The position numbers were made by a program, and so were the translations under genes. Below, in pieces: positions 11,607-26,600 of a stretch of DNA of 64,000 nt (positions are counted from its first letter, which is position 1; every line of letters starts with the position of its first letter). The stretch is from Procambarus clarkii (taxonomy: Eukaryota; Arthropoda; Malacostraca; Decapoda; Cambaridae), in NCBI RefSeq assembly GCF_040958095.1, contig NC_091233.1, positions 2,664,359 through 2,728,358 on the forward strand. Direction: 5' to 3'. Under the pieces are notes generated by a model. That model saw nothing but the letters and a program-made list of their open reading frames with translations, ran no database searches and was not told the origin of the DNA.

Positions 11607-14600
11607 CTGAAAGTAAGAAATAAAATCTATGAATGATCGATTAAATAGTACCATGACTGGTTTCTTGACACCCCAAATACAATACTAAATATGTCTGCTC
11701 TACTGTCCTAGTTGTATTTACAGGCAATGAACTACACTAAATCGACAACTAAACACTATCAACATCCTATTGTTTTTTTATTCTACTTTTAAAGCTAGGG
11801 ATACTTGTCCAAACACTTGGTCATTATTTAAACATTCAAAAAATCTGTTCTGTTTATTATCAAAAATATTTTACTGTCAGTATGTATCCATATTGGCAAT
11901 TCACAACTATGAGGCAAAGTATCAATTGTCTAGTTATGTGATGAGATGACAAAAGCTTATTACTGTATTCTATTGTTTAGTGTGGGCGATACGCCACCAT
12001 TTAGTTTGTTGGTACTAACCAAACACCTGGAAATATCCTAGCAACATGTGGTCAGGTCACCATGACCTCAATTAACATCCTTCCCGGTGATAGCACAGTA
12101 TCCTATGATATCAGGTAACAACCTACATTTTGATGTGCATCTATATAGAGCAAGTAATTATCAATAAATTATCAAAAGGAGGCACCAAACCGGGAAGGCT
12201 ATGTAGCACTATCAATGGTGCGGAATAATCAGAGGGCGCTAAATATCACCAACGATGCCAATATGAGAACAGAAACGCATAAGGCGAATAATATCAAATG
12301 TATCCGATTCACCAACAATTCTATCGAGGGACAACTGACTGCAAGGGACAGTCGGAAAGCAGAGCATAGAGAATGGCATAAAGTTCTGCCGTGAAGATGC
12401 CAGCCAAGGGCCGGATTCAGGAAGGTACTTACGAAGGTTTTTCCTCTTAGCTAAGAGCGTTTTCCGTCTTAGCGCCTTCGTGGCGGCTACGTCCGTATTC
12501 AATTAACTACCCTAAATGGAAAAACCTTCGTAAGTTCATTCCGGGATTTAAGTGTGGTTTCGACCACTCGTAGCTTTACGTAAACTGGATACAAGTCATT
12601 TTTTTCTCTACTACATAAGACTGAGATCGATTTATGATATTGGAACATGACCAAAATATTATAGCTGGTGAATCTAGTGAAGAGGAGTCCTTCGTGTTAG
12701 TTATATATGCATTCTCTGCTTGAAACTTGAAGTAAATATGTGTTTGATGATAGTAGAATTAGTTTTATAATAGCAAGATATTATACCAGTAGTTATTAAG
12801 TAAATAAACACTGGTGAACATGAAATATGAGAGAAGGTGATGAGCCCTGCCTGATGGGATCATTTACTATCACCAAATGCCCCTGTTCACCTAGTAGTAA
12901 GGGTGTACCTTAGCTATACATACCCATTTCTAATTTATTTAGTTTGGTTTTATTTTGAAATTAAATCTGGGTGAGACATAAAATAAAAATATGCTGCACA
13001 AATGATGTTAGGTAAGGAAAAGGGTAAAAATGTCAAACTTTATTCATTGAATACTTAAAGCTATAATTATGACTATATAGATTATTAAAAAAGAGAGAGG
13101 GAAGTAGGGGGCCAAGACCTCTTCCTGTTATACAATTTGGGTGTGGAACAAGTAATTATCAAAAGAAGGCATTATGCCGGGAAGGCTATGTAGCAGTAAG
13201 GCAGTGAGGTGAGGCAGCTACTTATTTGAGAAATGCTTATTTTATTTACCTTATAAGCTGAGGCAACTTATTTTATTTGAGGAATACTCAGCTGATTCCT
13301 CTACATTTAGCATGGAACAAATTTGTGTCCAAGACCTCTTCCTGTTACTCAATTTGGCTGTGTGTAACCAAACTAGAAGTGCTCTACAAATCAAGGGACC
13401 CAGAATGTGGAATGACCTCCCGAATCATGTCAAAGGCTGTACCTCTCTCAACCAGTTTAAGAGTTAAACCAAGTACTGCCTAATTAACTCCATGTAACCT
13501 AACTTACCTCCTAAATGTCAACCCATGTCTTGCTATTTTTTAAACAACGCTGTTCACCAACATGTGCAATTGCTGATTTATGCTATGTTAACCCCTTTTT
13601 GTATTTTTTATTCCTTCTTTTAACACAATTTATACCTAATCCCGATTACTATTAAGTTTTAGTCTGTGTTTTTTCCCCCCCACACCTTGCCCGAAATGCT
13701 ATGAGTATTAGTGGCTTTAGGTATTGTATGTACTAGCTCTGCCTATAAATCCAACATTATATTTGTAAATCAACTGTATGTACTTTTCCTGAATAAAATG
13801 TATTTATTATTTATTATTTAATCAGTAAGTATTAAAAGAAGGCACCAAGCTGGGAAGGCTATGTAGCACCATTGTGTGTAACAATAAACCAAATTTTTTT
13901 TAACAAATAATGCACCTGTATGGGAAAACAAATCCTGACAGCTGTAAAAATATTGATGCAGTTATTTAAATGAAAAATATAATGAAAGAAATATTACTGG
14001 TTTATTTTTATCCTATCTTCTTGTACTGTACAGTATATCCAAGGAAGTGAAAAATTGAGACATAATGCACAATTTAATGAATTATTAGCATGGATTAGCA
14101 GTTCAAAAAAAATATGACTTGTATTACATATCAACATGAGATCTTAATGATCCATGGTCAACATGATTTAATAAGGATAATACAGTACTGTATTTGTAAT
14201 AATACAAACTATAATTTAAAATCTTTATTACTGATTTTTTTTTATTAAGAAGATTAGGTATACACAGCAATGTACTACTACCCTATTCTATATGGAATAT
14301 TACACAGTGTAGATAAAAAACTAGCTATAAGTTTATCTAATACTCCCATCTCACAAGATGGTTAGACATACTGTACATGGAATCAATTTAGAAAATACCA
14401 GCCTCAATACAAAAAACAAATCAACTCTGACTAAACAACTCTAAGCAATTTTCACAAGAGGTAAGCACTGAATCATGAAAACATTATATTATAATTATTC
14501 TTACCAGTTTCTACAAAACTCCTCTCAAACAATGTATTTTTAAACATGTTTAGGTATACACAACAATGTGCTGCTTCCCTATTCTGTATAAAGGACCACA

Positions 14601-17600
14601 CAGTGTAGATAAAAAACCAGCTACAAGCTCACCCAACATCCTCACCTCACAGGATGGCCAGTCATACATGGAATTAGGAGAGAACAAAATACTTAATGCT
14701 GATCTATTAGCCTCCACTGGCAAAATCTGGGTGCAGCAGAAGAATATCTTCCAATATTCCTGAGTGTATGAAGTAATTATAGAGCTCAAAATACCTCATA
14801 CCATTTGGTATGAAGTCACTGATAACAGGACAATCACAGATATAGTGTTAGAGAGTATGTTCTCTCAAGTAGGAGTGAAAACAGATGTTTTTTTCCACCA
14901 AGAGGGCTATAAACCCATGGAACCGCCTACCCGCTGAAGCCGTAAATGCCAAATTCCAGCTAAAAAATATCATTAAGACAATTGGCGGGCCCTTTAACAA
15001 GCCGCCGGCTTTCTGTCCTCTTCGAGGTCACTAGATAGTTAGTGGCCCTTGGGTAAATTCAGTAAATATATACAATAATTGTCAGCGCATTTTCCGAGCA
15101 ACAAGGACAGCTACACAGTATCTCTTAGAATTACGTAGGTAAACAACAAATGTAACATATTTGTTTACTACAATGTCGGTGCTGGCTGTAGAAGTTGAAA
15201 AAACATTGTTTTACTTCGAAATATACTAATTTTATAAGAAAATTTGACGTAAATAGGAGGCAGTAGAGCTCCGATAAGCCAGCGCTAAATCTTCAATATG
15301 AAGAATGTTGCTGCTCTCTGATTGGCCAAACGAAACACAGTAGTGACCTCTATCGGCACCCAGGTGAACCAACAATTTTCTTCCTAAGTATACCTTATTG
15401 AATCGCACCTAAGCATCTTCTTAGGGCGCACTTAGGAACCTTCGTAGCAAACCCACTTACGAAGAAATACACAGAGCTTCCTGAATCTAGGCCCAAGTCT
15501 CCAGAGCAGCCGACACATATATAAGTGTGGTCAGGAAATAACAACAGTTATGTGATGGCCTACACCGTCTGCAAAATTAGACCCATCAGTGAGGATGGAA
15601 ATGGAGCGGGAGTGTGAAGAAAAGTGTTCAAGGATAGGGCATTTCAGAACTGTAGGAGGGGTAAAAGTTTAAGTAATGTGGCTCAGGGATTTACAAAATT
15701 TAGCAAGGGAAACCCTCCACAGGAGCGCAAAAATGCAATACTAGGAGAAATATTGGTAATACTAACCGAAAGAGATTTTTGCAGGCGAGACAACCGACCA
15801 GAAAGACCGAGGTGGGTGAAGGGGAACAGGAGCTACAAGAAGAGTAAAAGTCAAACCACGACATAGGCAAGAGTGAGGGTATTATAAGGACTGCGCAAGG
15901 TAGCGAACACAGTAGCAATTGCAGCGGTCCTGGAGAGATAGGAAGCCAGTGTCAACATACAAGCCGAGGGTAGGAGTCGAACGAAAGGCACCAAAGCCAA
16001 GGCGCAACTCAGTATGGTGCAAAGCATCAAGACGGCAAAGAGTATGAGGAGAAGCAGACAAGTAGCAAGCAGGGCAACCATAATCGAGTTTAAACAGTAC
16101 GAGAGAGGAATGTAAAGAGGAACGTGCGCCTATCCGCTCCCCAAGAAGTATGGGACAAAACCTTAAGTAGGTTAAGGGCCTTAGAGCATTCAACTCGGAG
16201 GTAAGAGATATGGGGTGACCAAGACAAACGAGTGTCAAAAATTAACCCAAAAACCTTTGCGAAATCTTTCCACACAAGGGAATGACCATAAAGCGACAAA
16301 GAAGGACGAAGAACGACACGCTTCCAAGTAAAAGTCATAGCATAAGTCTTAGTTGCAGAAAACTTAAAAGCCATGATTGATGGCCAAAGACGGCATGTCA
16401 TCAATCACAACTTGAAGCCGCCAGTGAAGGAGGGGTGAATCATAACATTGACAGCAGAGGGCAAGATTTTTAACATAGAGAGCACAGAAGACGCCAGAAG
16501 GAAGAGAGGAAAGAAGACCATTGAGGGCAACAAGAAAAAGAGTAGTGCTCAGAACACTACTTTACTTTGGGATACACCTTCGTATTGCCAGTTACGGACC
16601 CGGATCCAGCATCCGAGCACGGAGCAGTGACAACCGCGCCATCTGTGGGTCAGCTCCCGAAACCCCCACCAAATGGACGACGATGACGCCTGGTGAGGAC
16701 AAGGTGTACTGGCCACAAGGGCCAGTTTCCAGTCCGGTTCAGCTCACAACACCGCCGCTGCTGACCTCTGGTGAGGTGGTGCTCAGACTACAACGCCATC
16801 TATGGAGTGGATATGTCGGGCGTTTGTGTCTGAGCCTGTAAGTGAGGTGTTTTAGTGTCCCTGTTATTGATGACGTGTCTGCTTACAGAGTCGACCTGGG
16901 ACTGCTGTGATGGAAGTTGAGTCAGTCTACCCAAGGCAGCCGTCCCCATACCTTGTGCTTTGCTATAGCAGCCGTGAGTCGCCTCCCGGATGAACACTGT
17001 GGTGTTACCCTGCCTGTGAAGCGGCAGTGAAGGATCGTCGTACCCGGGACCGACTGCTGGAGACGATTATCCACTGGGGTATTGAGGACAGGAGAGTGAT
17101 TTGTGGTATCACACGAGGCTCCTGACTAGGGCGCTACCCTAGTATCGCTCGTGGAGTGGCTTGACCAGCGTTGTTGATCCGGAACCTGCCAGCAGTCCTG
17201 CTGGACTTGTGGTTGACGGCCTCCACGGCGGTGCCCCCAGTGGACCTGTGTTTTGGCTGGCCTGTGTTTGGGGTAGACTCAGCTTGGTCGAAAGATTCGT
17301 CAAGAGACCACGAAAGCACCGAGAGTTTGGATCCAGAGTCTTCAGAAGAAGACAATTGTGTAAATAATTCCCTTGTGCAGTGTTAATACCCCTCCCCCTG
17401 TGTAATCTTATATTATTTATTGGTGATGGGAACAATTATAATCTTAAGTTCTTAACTATATTTCCCTTCCCCTTTTATTTTACTTGCGTCACGGATCTCA
17501 TCCCTTGAAAGCCACTACTGGCTTGGGGCCGGATACAACTTCCTCTAACGACATCAGAGTACGAATCCCGTTGCGACCCGAGAGGGCCGTAACATTACAC

Positions 17601-20600
17601 ACATAACATATCACAAAGAGGCAGAGAGAGTTGCACCAAACCTCACTCTAAAGGAACGACGAGAAACAGGAAGCTTTGGAAGAAGAGAGGGAGATTACCA
17701 CCAAGACCAAAAGAACGAAGTTGGGAAACAATATAGTATCTCCAGGTGGTGTCATAAGCCTTTTCCAGGTCAAAAGGACAGCAACAACAGAGGTCTTCGC
17801 AGCAAAAGCAGTACAAATATAGATTTCAATTTCACCAGGGCATCTGTCGTGCTGCAGCACTTGCGAAAACCAATTTGAGAAGGGGGAAAGGTGGTGAAAT
17901 TCTTTCAAGAACCACACCAGATGAACACTGACTATTCGTTCAAAGAGTTTGCAGACAACTTGTGAGGGCAATAGAGCAGAAATTCTTAGGGGGATGGGGG
18001 GGGGGGGTCCCAAGAGACCCCGGTTTCCGAATAAGGAGTATAGCGGCACCGAGCCACTCCTCACGGACCGATGACGACTCCCAGACCTGGTTATATAGAC
18101 TCGGTGAATACCGAGACATGCAAAGACGGACATGGGTATCTATATACACGTTCAGACAAATAAAATCGTAACTTTTCAACAAAACTAGCACATACAATTC
18201 CTGCGAACCGTACTGACTACGTGTGTCCGCTCTACATTACTACCCCACGTGGTGACAACTACTAAATCCAAGAATACTAGTGCTTTATGTTTAACAACAA
18301 ATGTCCCCCCTCCCTCCCCCAACAGAAAATCCACCTTCACAGTTTTCATTTTAAACTGTTAATTTTCATTAAAACTCGTCTCCCATATAAAGTTTTCATA
18401 CTAATGACTCAAATCTATCCATTATATTTTAAACAATTAAAATGCTTATAACAACATTTGCTTCCAAACACACCATTGTAAATGCCCCAGCCCAAAATAA
18501 AATATTGTTCTACTTATATTTTCTCAAGACATTATATACATAGTAAGAGGTATTGGCCAATGGATAGTGAACACAATGTAAGCAACCAACCTTAATAAAT
18601 GCTTCCATATCACATGACGAGGCAGCCAAAACAGCATCCTCTCCAAGACCAAACTGGTTAATGAGAGGGCCTAACTGCCCTGACTGAAGGCCACTGCTGA
18701 ACAAACTCACAGCCTGAAAATACCATTAACAACTTAATACAGTACATACTGTACTTACTTTTATATGAACAATAATGACCTTTCGAGTGACACCTTCCAA
18801 CTTTGAACCTGCCTATCATGGATCCCTCAAAAAAATGTTTCATATGAAATTGCATAGTGTGATTATTAATATACATAAATCTCCACAAATAAGTATTTCC
18901 TAATTCTGATCATCATTCAGTAGACCTCAGTGCGATAATTGTATTCTGAAACATTATCTCCTAAATTGTTAAATGGACCAAGGTTAAGATATCACAGAAA
19001 ATATTGTGTTAAAACTACAATTTTCACCCATGGGAAAGTCAAATAGCCCCATTCACTCATGGTCCCACCTTTGACAAACTCTTAAGAGCTGCATCCTCAT
19101 AAATACTATAAATGAGAACCAATCTATTGATGGAAACAATCTATACACCGGTTCTCCTACTAGTTGTCCATTATACCAAATGGTAGCACATCAATTTCAC
19201 AGTGAAGTTGCTTAAAACTTGGGAAAAATGAATGATCAAACTCTTTAAAAATGTGATGACTCCCTTCAATAACACAACATTTAGCCCTTTTGGAAACAAT
19301 ATTGATTAAATTTAAATTAACATTCTGTAGTTCTTACTCATTTTCAGGTATACATTAATATTATACAATATTTGCAAATGTAAATAACATTCCACACATC
19401 CTTATGTCACTAACATGTACATTAACTCTAGAACAATGATTTGTATAAGTCAACATGTTAATTATTTCACCTTAGCACCCTTAGATATCCAATTACAGAA
19501 CCACTGTATTCTTGCCACCTTGCAAACACTTCTTAGATGGTTTATGTTCACCACCAGGTTATCTTTGTTGACCATGTCAGCTTGGTGATAAAATAACCAT
19601 ACTACATATTTTTTATCATTACTTTAGTACCTCTTTCTAGTACAGAACTTTCGTGTTATACACGTTTCCTTTCATTTAGCATTATTGGCAACTTGAAAGA
19701 CTAGACATCTAGCACCTGATGGACTCTGATAAAACTTATTACATGAAGATAATCTATCTTAACCCTTGAACTGCACATTTAATTTTTGTACTGTCCAACC
19801 AGTATGTAAACACAATTGACCCCTAGGGCAAACTCCCACTACGTACAAGTATTGAAAGCATTTAACTGTGCATTTGCATTTTGGTGTCCAAACCCAACCT
19901 GCCACGACCACCACCAAACATGTACCTGCAGAGAGTTTCAGGATTTCTTCTACTCCAAGCCCAGCCGTGGTATATTCAAGATGTTATAGTCCTTTGCTGT
20001 AGTTATATATACAAAGTGGAAGGGCATTATATGAATTCTTTAGGTTAAACAAACCGTCAAGGTTTATGTTACATCAAGGCAGAGTGTACACGTTCTTTAA
20101 CCTTTGTAGGAACAAAAGCTTCCAAAACAAGATTACTAGTTTCAAAATGTCACAGATCAGCCGGGTTTTCATGGATCCGTGGCTCACGACCAACAATGAC
20201 GCTACGAAGTTTGATCTTGCCAAGAAAGTTGCCTCAACCCATACAAATTATGGGTGTATACATGCATACACGAGTACTGTATATGCATGGGAATACAAAT
20301 TATGTACTGTATATCCATTAAGTTAAGAGGCTAGGTGCCCTGAGTACATAATATTAATTATATATAATACAATTACAGTGGTACCTCCATTTAAGAGTTT
20401 AATCCTTTCCCACAGACGGTTCGTAAGCCGAAAATTTGAAAACCAAAGCGAATTTCCCCATAAGAAATAATGTAAATTTCATTAATTCGTTCCACACGCC
20501 CAAAAATATTAACTTCAAAGTCAATTTTATACTTAATTCACCCAAATCTTGAGTACTAGAGCATGTACAAGTTATTTCTTACCTTTACTGATGACTTGTT

Positions 20601-23600
20601 GGTGTATGGAAGATGGTGAAGAAGGGGGGGGGGGGGGGAAGAGAGGTGTTGCTGTTTGGAAAGGGGGGGAAAAGTCCCTTTCCACTATAACATCAGGAAG
20701 TGATGACTTGGGTACTCTGTTTTGCAAGAGTACTGTACCACTAGGACCTGGCTGTGGCTCACTGCTTGCTTGTCTTGCTAAGAATCTGTCTAAAGACACT
20801 TGTTTTTCCCAATATTTTAACACTTGTCTGTAGTGAGACATCACATTGTCATTTAAAAGGTCAATGCAATGGCCTGTTACAGCTTTATCTGAGCGAGTTT
20901 TTTCAACAAAATTTTGCAGTTCTTCCCATACATCACACATTTTCTTAATGAGGAAGGGACATCCTCTACTGTCTCAACTCAACTATTTTCTTAGGTTGAA
21001 CCTTACCACAGACTTTCTTGGTACCCATGGCAAGATATATAACAACAACTTATGTTCAAAAACCCCAAAACCCAACAAATACTGAAATTCTTTACAAAGA
21101 ATTCAAGCATGATGGTACCGGTAAACCGAGGCGCAGTGGCTGTGCCACCATGCGCTAGGTCGGCCATACGCGTACCAACAAACTTCGTTACCCGAGGCAA
21201 AGTTTGTTATCCGATTCAGATTTCACAAAGAAATTGGGCTTGTAACCCAAAAAGTTCGTAAAGAGGGGCATTCATAAACCGAGGTGTGTCTGTATTAAAT
21301 TAATATACGTACTACATATTAAACCCAGACAAGCATATTGTACCTGCTGGAACTGAGGAGAAGTGACTGTTCCGCGGAGTTGTTCAGTAGGAGGTAACTC
21401 ATCAGACGTTGCAGGAAGATAAGGACGAAGTTGATTCACAAAATCTTCATTGGTCAAGATCGGCTGAAGAGCTTCTGCAGTCATGGCCGAACTCAGATCC
21501 ACTTGTGGAAAAACAAAGATTTACAAATACAACTAAAAATCAATATTTATGGTACATTTATCGGAGTGGTAATGAATAATACTAAATTCTTACAATGGGT
21601 ATCAATTAAATGTGTGACCGCCTACGATATGCATTACTCACTAAAACCTGTAAAAGGGCACGACACCTCTTTTAAAGATAAGGAAAAGCGGCAAGTGATA
21701 ATTTCCTTCTTAAGCATACCAGGTAATGTCTATAAAAATTATAACTTAAAACTATTTACAAAATAACAGGACAGAACTTTAAAACAATATTGGGGATACA
21801 TCTTTCAAATGCTTTTCTACAATGATAGTTGAAGATTACTTGTGTGGAAAAGACTGAAAATATAACGTACAGCACGAAAGATAATACTGTACAGAATGTT
21901 GTCAATTTCCCATCCCCCTCAATTTTGCCCTTAACCTTGTTACAATATGTGTGATAAAACTTTAGCCAATACTTCAAAAACAATATCTTTTGGCCTACAG
22001 TATCTGAGCCAGACCTATGCCCTACTGGTATAAAAATCACAATGTTCTTCTTGCAACCTATCTTTCCACTTTAATATACTTCTAATTTTATGATAAATTC
22101 ACAACATTACTTTCCTAATATACCTAGTGACCCTACCAGTTCACAAACCATCTCCTTAAAGAACCTTGATGCTAGGAATTAATTTCCTTTCAAAACTGAA
22201 GACCTTGCGTCATTTCTCACCAAACACCCCTCATACAAGTACTAGCAACTTGTCTTACCTGCAACCCTGGGTGAACCTGACACATCCGGTGGAACAGAGA
22301 TCCCAGAAAGAATATTCTGTAAATCTGACAACTGAATCGGCACAACACTGCCACTGCCAGGAGTGGTACTATTACTTTCCCGGCTATTGCTCCCACCTCT
22401 AGCAGAATCTGAAAAATTATATACATAAATAACTAACTTTTCTCAACAACAATAATAATCCCCTAATGAAAGACTCTGTCTCATGGTGGCATTTACCCAA
22501 CAATTGGAAATAAGAACATAAGAACATAAGAACAAAGGTAACTGCAGAAGGCCTATTGGCCCATACGAGGCAGCTCCTATTCTATAACCACCCAATCCCA
22601 CTCATATACTTGTCCAACCCGTGCTTGAAACAATCGAGGGACCCCACCTCCACAATGTTACGCGGCAATTGGTTCCACAAATCAACAACCCTGTTACTGA
22701 ACCAGTATTTACCCAAGTCTTTCCTAAATCTAAACTTATCCAATTTATATCCATTGTTTCGTGTTCTGTCCTGTGTTGATACTTTTAATACCCTATTAAT
22801 ATCCCCCCGGTTATGTCCATTCATCCACTTGTAAACCTCTATCATATTAAATATTCTAAACAAACCTTCAGCTATTCCACAATGACATTCTTCTTTGGCT
22901 TCCTTTTTTAAATTAATTTTATCTACACGAAGACTTGCAGTGTATCTATTTTCAGATAAGCGTCTGCATGGGAGCCGGTCAGCCGAGTGGACACCACACT
23001 GGTCTTGTGATCCTGTGGTTCAATCCCAGGCGCCGGCGAGAAACATTGGGCAGAGTTTCTTTCACCATATGCCCCTGTTACCTACCAGTAAAATAGGTAC
23101 CTGGGTGTTAGTCACCTGTCACGGGCTGCTTCCTGGGGGTGGAGGCCTGGGCGAGGACCGGGCCGAGGGGACACTACAGCTCCGAAATCATCTCAAGATA
23201 ACCTCAAGGAAGGTCACTTATTTGTTTATTATAAGATTATATTTACATTGTCACTATGCAGATGACAGTCTGCAAGTGTCCGGGTGAGCCCTGGTCCAGG
23301 CTTGGGTACTCACCGAGGAAGGCCCTACTCATAAACAATAGTAGCTGTTGAACTACTTTCCTCAACTGCAATGTTAGTAACCATACATTTTGCCTGTATT
23401 CTTTGGCATTTTAGGTTAAAATTCAATACAACTGGCATTTGAGATTATTGTATGAAAACTTTGAGGATTAAAATATAAAATATTGTATAACAAAAACTAC
23501 AGAATACAATACTGTATCTATTAAAATACAAATATTGTGTAATAAAATGTCATTACATATGTGCCTTCACCCATTTTACTTGTAAAGTAAATTTTTTTTC

Positions 23601-26600
23601 AAGTGTTCAGGTATGTGTAACCAGACTCAAAGTTTTCGGTCTCTTGGTGATCAAATTCCAAAGGGTTTTCTATAGATAAACAACAGTATACAATATTAAA
23701 CCAAAGAGACATGAAAACCTAAACATTACAAAAATCTTGCAAGTTGTTATCCGCTGTATACGTCATGTTCACTAAATGTTTCTAAGAACATAAGAACATA
23801 AGAACAAAGGTAACTGCAGAAGGCCTATTGGCCCATACGAGGCAGCTCCTATTCTATAACCACCCAATCCCACTCATATACTTGTCCAACCCGTGCTTGA
23901 AACAATCGAGGGACCCCACCTCCACAATGTTACGCGGCAATTGGTTCCACAAATCAACAACCCTGTTACTGAACCAGTATTTACCCAAGTCTTTCCTAAA
24001 TCTAAACTTATCCAATTTATATCCATTGTTTCGTGTTCTGTCCTGTGTTGATACTTGCTTGCTTACTTGCTTACAACAGTAAGATATGCTCATTAATACG
24101 AAGACACACCAAGTCACTATAACTATATATTGTAAAGCACACAATGGGGATAACTGATGCACAAGAACTGGGATACAAAGACATGCGAGGGAATGGGGGC
24201 CCAACCACTTATCAGTAATATAATGCTGACCCCCTGAAAGATGCCAGACCATCGCTGTTCTCAGTGCTGTACCAACGTTTAGAACAGGATTCGAGCTGAG
24301 GCGAGTTTCAAGTTTAAGACTAATTTCTATATAGTGTCTACAAACACATTTACATCTGTATGTTCTACTATACCTTGAGCAGGGGTAGGTGCAGGTGTCG
24401 GGGTGGTGGTAGCAGCTGGAGTGGTGGAAGCTGCTGTTGTGGCAGAAGTCGAGCTGCTACTTCCACTACCACTTCGACCCCCACCACTGCCAGACCTACT
24501 GCAAATATGTGAAAATAAAATTGCCAACCAATTATTATGATTTAACAACTATAAATAATCCTCAAGTTGGGCTCAACATTTATGATGTTTTTCCATGAAA
24601 ATAAAACAAGGGGGAGGATCAAAAGTACAAGTACCAGTACAAGCCCAAAATACATATTTAAGAACATAAGAACAAAGGCAACTGCAGAAGGCCTATTGGC
24701 CCATACGAGGCAGCTCCTATTTATAACCACCCAATCCCACTCATATACTTGTCCAACCCATGCTTGAAACAATCGAGGGACCCCACCTCCACAATGTTAC
24801 GGCGCAATTGGTTCCACAAATCAACAACCCTGTTACTGAACCAGTATTTACCCAAGTCTTTCCTAAATCTAAACTTATCCAATTTATACCCATTGTTTCG
24901 TGTTCTGTCTTGTGTTGATACTTTTAATACCCTATTAATATCCCCTTTGTTATGTCCATTCACCCACTTGTAAACCTCTATCATGTCACCCCTAACTCTT
25001 CGCCTTTCCAGTGAAAGTAAAGTTGGTATGCAACTTAAGCTTTGTTAATCTTTCTTCATATGAAAGATTTCTAATTTGGGGAATTAACTTAGTCATCCTA
25101 CGCTGGACACGTTCAAGTGAATTTATATCCATTCTATAATATGGCGACCAAAACTGAACTGCATAATCTAAATGGGGCCTAACTAGAGCAAGATATAGCT
25201 TGAGAACCACACCAGGTGTCTTGTTACTAACGCTGCGATTAATAAATCCAAGTGTCCGATTTGCCTTATTAAGAACATTTATGCATTGATCCTTTTGTTT
25301 TAAATTCTTGCTAATCATAACTCCCAGATCCCTTTCGCAATTCGACTTCGCAATCTCAACACCATCTAGCTCGTATCTTGTAACCCTATCATCATTACCT
25401 AACCTCAGAACTTTACATTTATCAGCATTAAACTGCATCGGCCAATCCTTCGACCATTTCAAAACCCTATCTAGATCAACTTGAAGTGATAGTGAGTCCT
25501 CCTCCGAATTAATTTCCCTACCGATTTTCGTATCATCGGCAACTTTGCAAATGTTGCTACTCAAACCTGAATCTAAATCATTTATATATATTATAAACAA
25601 CAGAGGTCCCAGGACAGAGCCCTGAGGCACCCCACTTACAACATTTTCCCACTCTGACTTGACTCCATTTATACTAACTCTCTGTTTCCTTTGGTATAGC
25701 CATAAGAACATAAGAACATAAGAACAAAGGTAACTGCAGAATCCTATTGGCCCATACGAGGCAGCTCCTATTCTATAACCACCCAATCCCACTCATATAC
25801 TTGTCCAACCCGTGCTTGAAACAATCGAGGGACCCCACCTCCACAATGTTACGCGGCAATTGGTTCCACAAATCAACAACCCTGTTACTGAACCAGTATT
25901 TACCCAAGTCTTTCCTAAATCTAAACTTATCCAATTTATACCCATTGTTTCGTGTTCTGTCCTGTGTTGATACTTTTAATACCCTATTAATATCCCCCCG
26001 GTTATGTCCATTCATCCACTTGTAAACCTCTATCATGTCACCCCTAACTCTTCGCCTTTCCAGTGAATGCAACTTAAGCTTTGTTAATCTTTCTTCATAT
26101 GAAAGATTTCTAATTTGGGGAATTAACTTAGTCATCCTACGCTGGACACGTTCAAGTGAATTTATATCCATTCTGTAATATGGCGACCAAAACTGAACTG
26201 CATAATCTAAATGGGGCCTAACTAGCGCAAGATATAGCTTGAGAACCACACCAGGTGTCTTGTTACTAACGCTGCGATTAATAAATCCAAGTGTCCGATT
26301 TGCCTTATTACGAACATTTATGCATTGATCCTTTTGTTTTAAATTCTTACTAATCATAACTCCCAGATCCCTTTCGTAATCCGACTTCGCAATCACAACA
26401 CCATCTAGCTCGTATCTTGTAACTCTATCATCATTACCTAACCTCAGAACTTTACATTTATCAGCATTAAACTGCATCTGCCAATCCTTTGACCATTTCA
26501 AAACCCTATCTAGATCAACTTGAAGTGATAGTGAGTCTTCCTCCGAATTAATTTCCCTACCGATTTTCGTATCATCGGCAAATTTGCAAATGTTGCTACT

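Larger units (their letters stand above)
12408..15494. mobile_element. 3.09-kb inverted-terminal element inserted in the LINE RNase H region
   Basis: The ends are inverted: GGGCCGGATTCAGGAAG at 12408 and CTTCCTGAATCTAGGCCC ending at 15494. AA is the flanking dinucleotide on both sides (12406-12407 and 15495-15496). Removing it rejoins LINE sequence from GGAGAC to GGCTGGCATCTTC. Sub-terminal motifs CTTACGAAGG / CCTTCGTAAG recur at both ends. It encodes no recognisable transposase. The interior holds CR1-like LINE 3' scraps (13280-13860; 14880-15060). It is probably a non-autonomous DNA transposon or a composite; the superfamily was not recognised. Confidence 0.6.
12163..18140 (-). mobile_element. 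Old I/Jockey-type LINE with RNase H, broken by two insertions
   Basis: The element reads antisense to the plus strand and is recoverable as three degenerate pieces. 18140-17600 holds RT blocks ([45 protein letters not shown]). 16580-15495 holds [13 protein letters not shown], then [12 protein letters not shown] where the RT catalytic YxDD has become YVKN, then [18 protein letters not shown]. 12407-12163 holds an RNase H block ([16 protein letters not shown]). The 3' end carries GGGAAGGCTATGTAGCAC (plus-strand reading). An internal FTDGS-like RNase H start lies near 15595. Stops and frameshifts throughout mark it as dead. It lies in the last ADRM1 intron, in the gene's own orientation. Confidence 0.7.

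Noticed and set aside
22975..23213. A functional tRNA gene
   Set aside because: Box A and B are present, but the cloverleaf is incomplete and a long decapod SINE body follows.
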